Positions 60,947 to 64,000 of a stretch of 64,000 nt of DNA are shown one piece after another; the first letter of the stretch is position 1; every line of letters starts with the position of its first letter. The notes beneath the pieces are model-generated. The model was not told the DNA's origin. It saw nothing but the letters and a program-made list of their open reading frames with translations, and did not search any database. The DNA comes from Plasmopara viticola (taxonomy: Eukaryota > Oomycota > Peronosporomycetes > Peronosporales > Peronosporaceae). The DNA lies in the NCBI GenBank assembly GCA_001695595.3, contig MBPM02000079.1:124001-188000 (forward strand), written 5' to 3'. The position numbers were made by a program, and so were the translations under genes.

Positions 60947-63116
60947 ATGGTGTACATGACCACCGCTCGGCGCGTCTCGTCGCTACTGCTACTCTTCCTC
61001 CTTAACGGGCCGCACGCCAAAGAATGCACGGACTTGACCGAGAATGTACTCACGTCATCCGGCTGTCCTTCATCGTGCAATAGCAATCCGTGCGTCCTCT
61101 ATTCTCCGTCGCAAAAATCTTGTACCGAATTAGGTGCAAGTGGCCCGTGCTACAGCGAGGACGACTTTACGCTACCCGACTCTTCTACATCGTGCAATGT
61201 CACGTACCAATGCCTGGACACATTGCTCTGGGATGGTAATCAGTGGCTCCTTGCACTCGAGGCCAATGCAGCGACCGATGAAAAGACAATGGCTCCCGTC
61301 ACCGAGATCACGGCGCTCTCGTATAGTAGCTCGACACTATCAGTGTACGTGCTTTTATTATGCATCAGAACGCATGCACCGTTGTTGATTTGTTATGTAT
61401 CCCATACATTAATCTAGTCAACTGCAAGGGGCTCCCAGTGAGTCGACGAGTAAGACGAATATCAAGAACGTTTCGCTCGACCAGACATTCTTCGACACAC
61501 CCAGTGCCGTCGTGAGTCTGTTTCTACTAGACGTGAATTTACGCAATACGATCTCGTCCGTCTCGCTCGCCACGACGTATAATACGCTCTACTTGACCAA
61601 TGCCAATCTCAACGCCGTGCCCGATCAATTCGCGTCCTTTACCGCCATCACAAAGCTCGATCTATCCTTCAACTACATGACCGAGCTACCAGAGAACACG
61701 AGTGCCATCTGGACAGGGCTCAGTACCGTCACAGACTTGAATTTGGCCCAAAACGAGCTCACGACTTTTCCCGTCGTTCTCGATAATTTACAGACTTTAA
61801 ATCTGACGGGCAACATGTATACGACGATTCCGGATACGGTGTATACCATGGCGGACTCCGGTGCCCTCAAGTATCTCTTTATGGCCAATTGCGACTTGAC
61901 CAACCTCCAAGTCTCGGCGTCTCAATTGACTCTCTTAGAGAATCTCGCCACGTTTGAAGCCGATGTGGCCATCACCGACTGTGGCTCGGGCTACGCTCCC
62001 ACGACGCTCAGTAACGCCAATGTCCAAGTATGTGCTGTCTCGACGGCGTCCAGTGATGGCAGTGGCAGTAGTTTATTGGCCATAATCTTGGGCGTCTGTT
62101 GCAGTGTGTTAGTGCTCGCAATCGTGGCGTTTGTGTGGTACCGCAAGAAATACGGCGGTCGGTTGTTTGGGTCGACTAAAGGAGGCTCGACGCTTTTTGG
62201 GACCGACATGAACTCAAGTCTCACGGGCGGGGATACGACGTTTGGGTCCTCGATTTGGGACGACCCGGATCTCTTGGCGGCACGCATTGAACATCGCGAC
62301 ATTGAAGCCATTAAATTGCTCTCGCGGGGTGGGTTTGGCGAAGTGTGGCTTGGCCTCTATATGAATGAAAACGTGGCAATCAAGCGATTGTTAAACGACA
62401 AGAAATCCATGCAAGATGCCTTGGCCTTTGCCACGGAAGTCAAGGTCATGGCACGTCTCGATCATCCCAAGATTGTGCACTTTATTGGCGTGTCGTGGAC
62501 AAATGCCTTGACGATTCAAGCCGTGACAGAGTTTATGGATTGTGGGGATCTCAAGTCGCTGCTCGACTCGACGCGTGCGAGTTCCTTGACGTGGGCAAAT
62601 CTCAAGTGTCAAATTGCCATCGATGTGGCCGATGCGCTCGTGTACCTCCACACGCTCAATCCCAAGCTCATTCACCGCGATTTAAAGTCGCGCAATGTGT
62701 TGATCGATGCCCAAAGTGGGGCAAAACTCAGTGATTTCGGTATTTCGCGCAACCGCAGCTTTGACGAAACCATGACGGCAGGCGTCGGGACAGCGCGGTG
62801 GATTGCGCCCGAAGTGATTCTCGGGGGCCACTACACCGAATTTGCCGACGTGTACTCGTTTGGGGTCGTCATGTCAGAGCTCGACACGTGCAAAGCGCCG
62901 TTTCATGACGCGATCAACACCAATGGGGGCAAGATGCAGGACGTGACCATCTTGCAGCTCGTGTCAGCGGGCAAATTGCAGCCGAGTTTCAGTGACTCGT
63001 GTCCTCCTTCGATTGTCAAGTTGGCCCGCGCGTGCTTGTCGTTTGACCCGGCACAGCGGCCAAGCGCCATTCACGTTTCGTACGAGCTGCGCAAGATCAT
63101 GAAGGACGAATTGTAA
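60947..63116 (+). CDS. LRR receptor-like TKL kinase
   Basis: Exons 60947-61344 and 61418-63116 join across a 73-bp intron (GTACGT donor, ATCTAG acceptor, phase 2), giving 698 aa. A signal peptide (SSLLLLFLLNGPHAKECTD) leads a Cys-rich segment and then about five leucine-rich repeats (for example LDLSFNYMTELPE, LNLAQNELTTFP). One membrane span lies at about 352-373 (LLAIILGVCCSVLVLAIVAF). The cytosolic protein kinase domain is complete: Gly loop RGGFGEVWLG, Lys 455 in VAIKRL, Glu 473, HRDLKSRN with Asp 554, DFG at 572, and an APE-type loop GTARWIAPEVI. Sequence and layout fit the expanded oomycete tyrosine-kinase-like receptor family, thought to signal from the cell surface; the ligand is unknown. 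HRDLKSRN plus the TKL-style activation loop predicts Ser/Thr specificity. It converges with the next gene. Confidence 0.93.
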
Positions 63117-63250
63117 CCGTGAATGTAGATATTGTGATGGCAAGACGTTCATTAGTTGTTTAGTTCCCTTACGTAGTCTAAGAAAAGGCCACAAATTCTT
63201 GACCTACTTCGTCCAGGCTCTGAAAATTGCACCATTTTCCGCTCACCACG

Positions 63251-64000
63251 TCACAGTTTCGGTGTTGGTTTGTGATTTAGCAATTGCTGTGCAACGCTCA
63301 TTTCAGGAAAAGATTTACTGTTAGCAATGGTGCTCAGTCGATCAAGCAGCCCTTTTTTCTTTTTCTTGTACTTTGTAAACAAGATCTTGGCCAATTCTCG
63401 GACGTCGTAGCTGCTATGTGTTTCCTTGTACTTGAGAACGTACCGAAGCAACGGATTGACGTACTTGAGGGTGGGGTCCAACTTGTATCCGAGTCCCACC
63501 ATTTCACACACTTTTTCAGGCGCAACATGAGCGTCCGCCCAATACACCCGCACCAGTTCTTGAGTACTGGGTCCAAAGAAAGCCGAGCCAATCATTAGAG
63601 TGATGGCACGACTTGTCTCTGGGACTTCGTGTTGCAGTGATTGAAGCGGCTTGATGAGCCGAGCGACGTCGAGTGGCTTAGTTTCATCCACTTTGCCGTT
63701 CCGATGCATAATCTTTTCAAGCAGTAGACGGAAGTCCATACTGGCATCATTTAGCTTTCGATTGTCGGTATAATACTTTGCCCATAGAACAAAGACATTG
63801 CTTGGCCCGTCAAACACTGGCGGGAGAAGCTGCCAAAAGTCCATGGGATCCCTTGCTCTCATCTCCCATTGTTTATACACTGCTTTGCTAATGATGGGAT
63901 CCGAGGCCATCAACATGAGCACATCTTCAGCCAGTGGCTTTGTGTTGGCAGCCTGCCGGAGCGATTGGAGCACTTCGGCAAAACGTGCCTCTTTCATTTT
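63251..64000 (-). CDS. partial helical protein, possible WY-type effector
   Basis: About 248 residues are visible, ending at 63251. The first ATG seen is at 63995-63997, but the frame is open to the window edge, so the N-terminus, including any signal peptide and RxLR-type motif, is not visible. The chain is rich in amphipathic helices with spaced aromatic residues (AVYKQWEMRARDPMDFWQLL, then NVFVLWAKYYTDNR), a look shared by WY/LWY-fold oomycete effectors. The tail is basic (YKKKKKGLLDRL). I cannot show the WY motif spacing with certainty. If the call is wrong, it is an unknown helical protein. Confidence 0.4.
   Translation of the reverse strand, partial: KMKEARFAEVLQSLRQAANTKPLAEDVLMLMASDPIISKAVYKQWEMRARDPMDFWQLLPPVFDGPSNVFVLWAKYYTDNRKLNDASMDFRLLLEKIMHRNGKVDETKPLDVARLIKPLQSLQHEVPETSRAITLMIGSAFFGPSTQELVRVYWADAHVAPEKVCEMVGLGYKLDPTLKYVNPLLRYVLKYKETHSSYDVRELAKILFTKYKKKKKGLLDRLSTIANSKSFPEMSVAQQLLNHKPTPKL

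Noticed and set aside
1..64000. CRISPR arrays, rRNA operons, bacterial promoters or terminators
   Set aside because: None seen; introns and gene content are eukaryotic.

Overview
The window reads as nuclear DNA of a plant-associated oomycete (Peronosporales-like). The evidence is a cytochrome-b5-fused front-end fatty acid desaturase of oomycete type, an LRR receptor-like TKL kinase, membrane-anchored enzymes with signal peptides, mostly short GT-AG introns (48-80 bp, one to a few per gene), and compact gene islands set in AT-rich repeat desert. A possible host-directed effector lies at the right edge. Species cannot be fixed from sequence alone.

Layout: a minus-strand partial gene at the left edge (1-135) is followed by two tandem minus-strand paralogues of a type II membrane glycosyltransferase-like protein (244-1972, 2302-3995). 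Next comes an internally deleted LINE retrotransposon with an exact 12-bp target-site duplication (4134-5289), then about 7 kb of gene-poor DNA. A third glycosyltransferase paralogue follows in the opposite orientation (12167-13791), then an 11.5-kb desert (13.8-25.3 kb). A frameshifted gene fragment (25.3-25.8 kb) and a secreted cysteine-rich repeat protein (26.5-27.4 kb) lead into the first housekeeping island. This island holds an EP400/EAF1-type chromatin protein of about 2,036 aa (28494-34671), a delta-6-type desaturase (35223-36593) and the splicing factor SF3A2 (36719-37450).

From 38.3 to 50.2 kb the DNA is again repeat-rich. It holds exons of a minus-strand gene separated by a second, 328-bp deletion copy of the same LINE, two decayed Ty3/Gypsy RNase H fragments, a perfect 45-bp palindrome and a TA microsatellite. 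A second island holds glycine amidinotransferase (50196-51395), divergent to an ILRUN-like UBA/NBR1-type protein (51657-52483), then a membrane-anchored HECT ubiquitin ligase (52687-54744) and a membrane-anchored aspartic protease (55423-57135). After another desert with DNA-transposon debris come an LRR-TM-TKL receptor kinase (60947-63116) and a partial minus-strand helical, effector-like gene running off the right edge.

The genes are separate eukaryotic transcription units; no operon is implied. The clearest oddities are the chromatin ATPase with ruined catalytic motifs, the deletion-derivative LINE copies with intact target-site duplications, and the conserved-intron glycosyltransferase trio.
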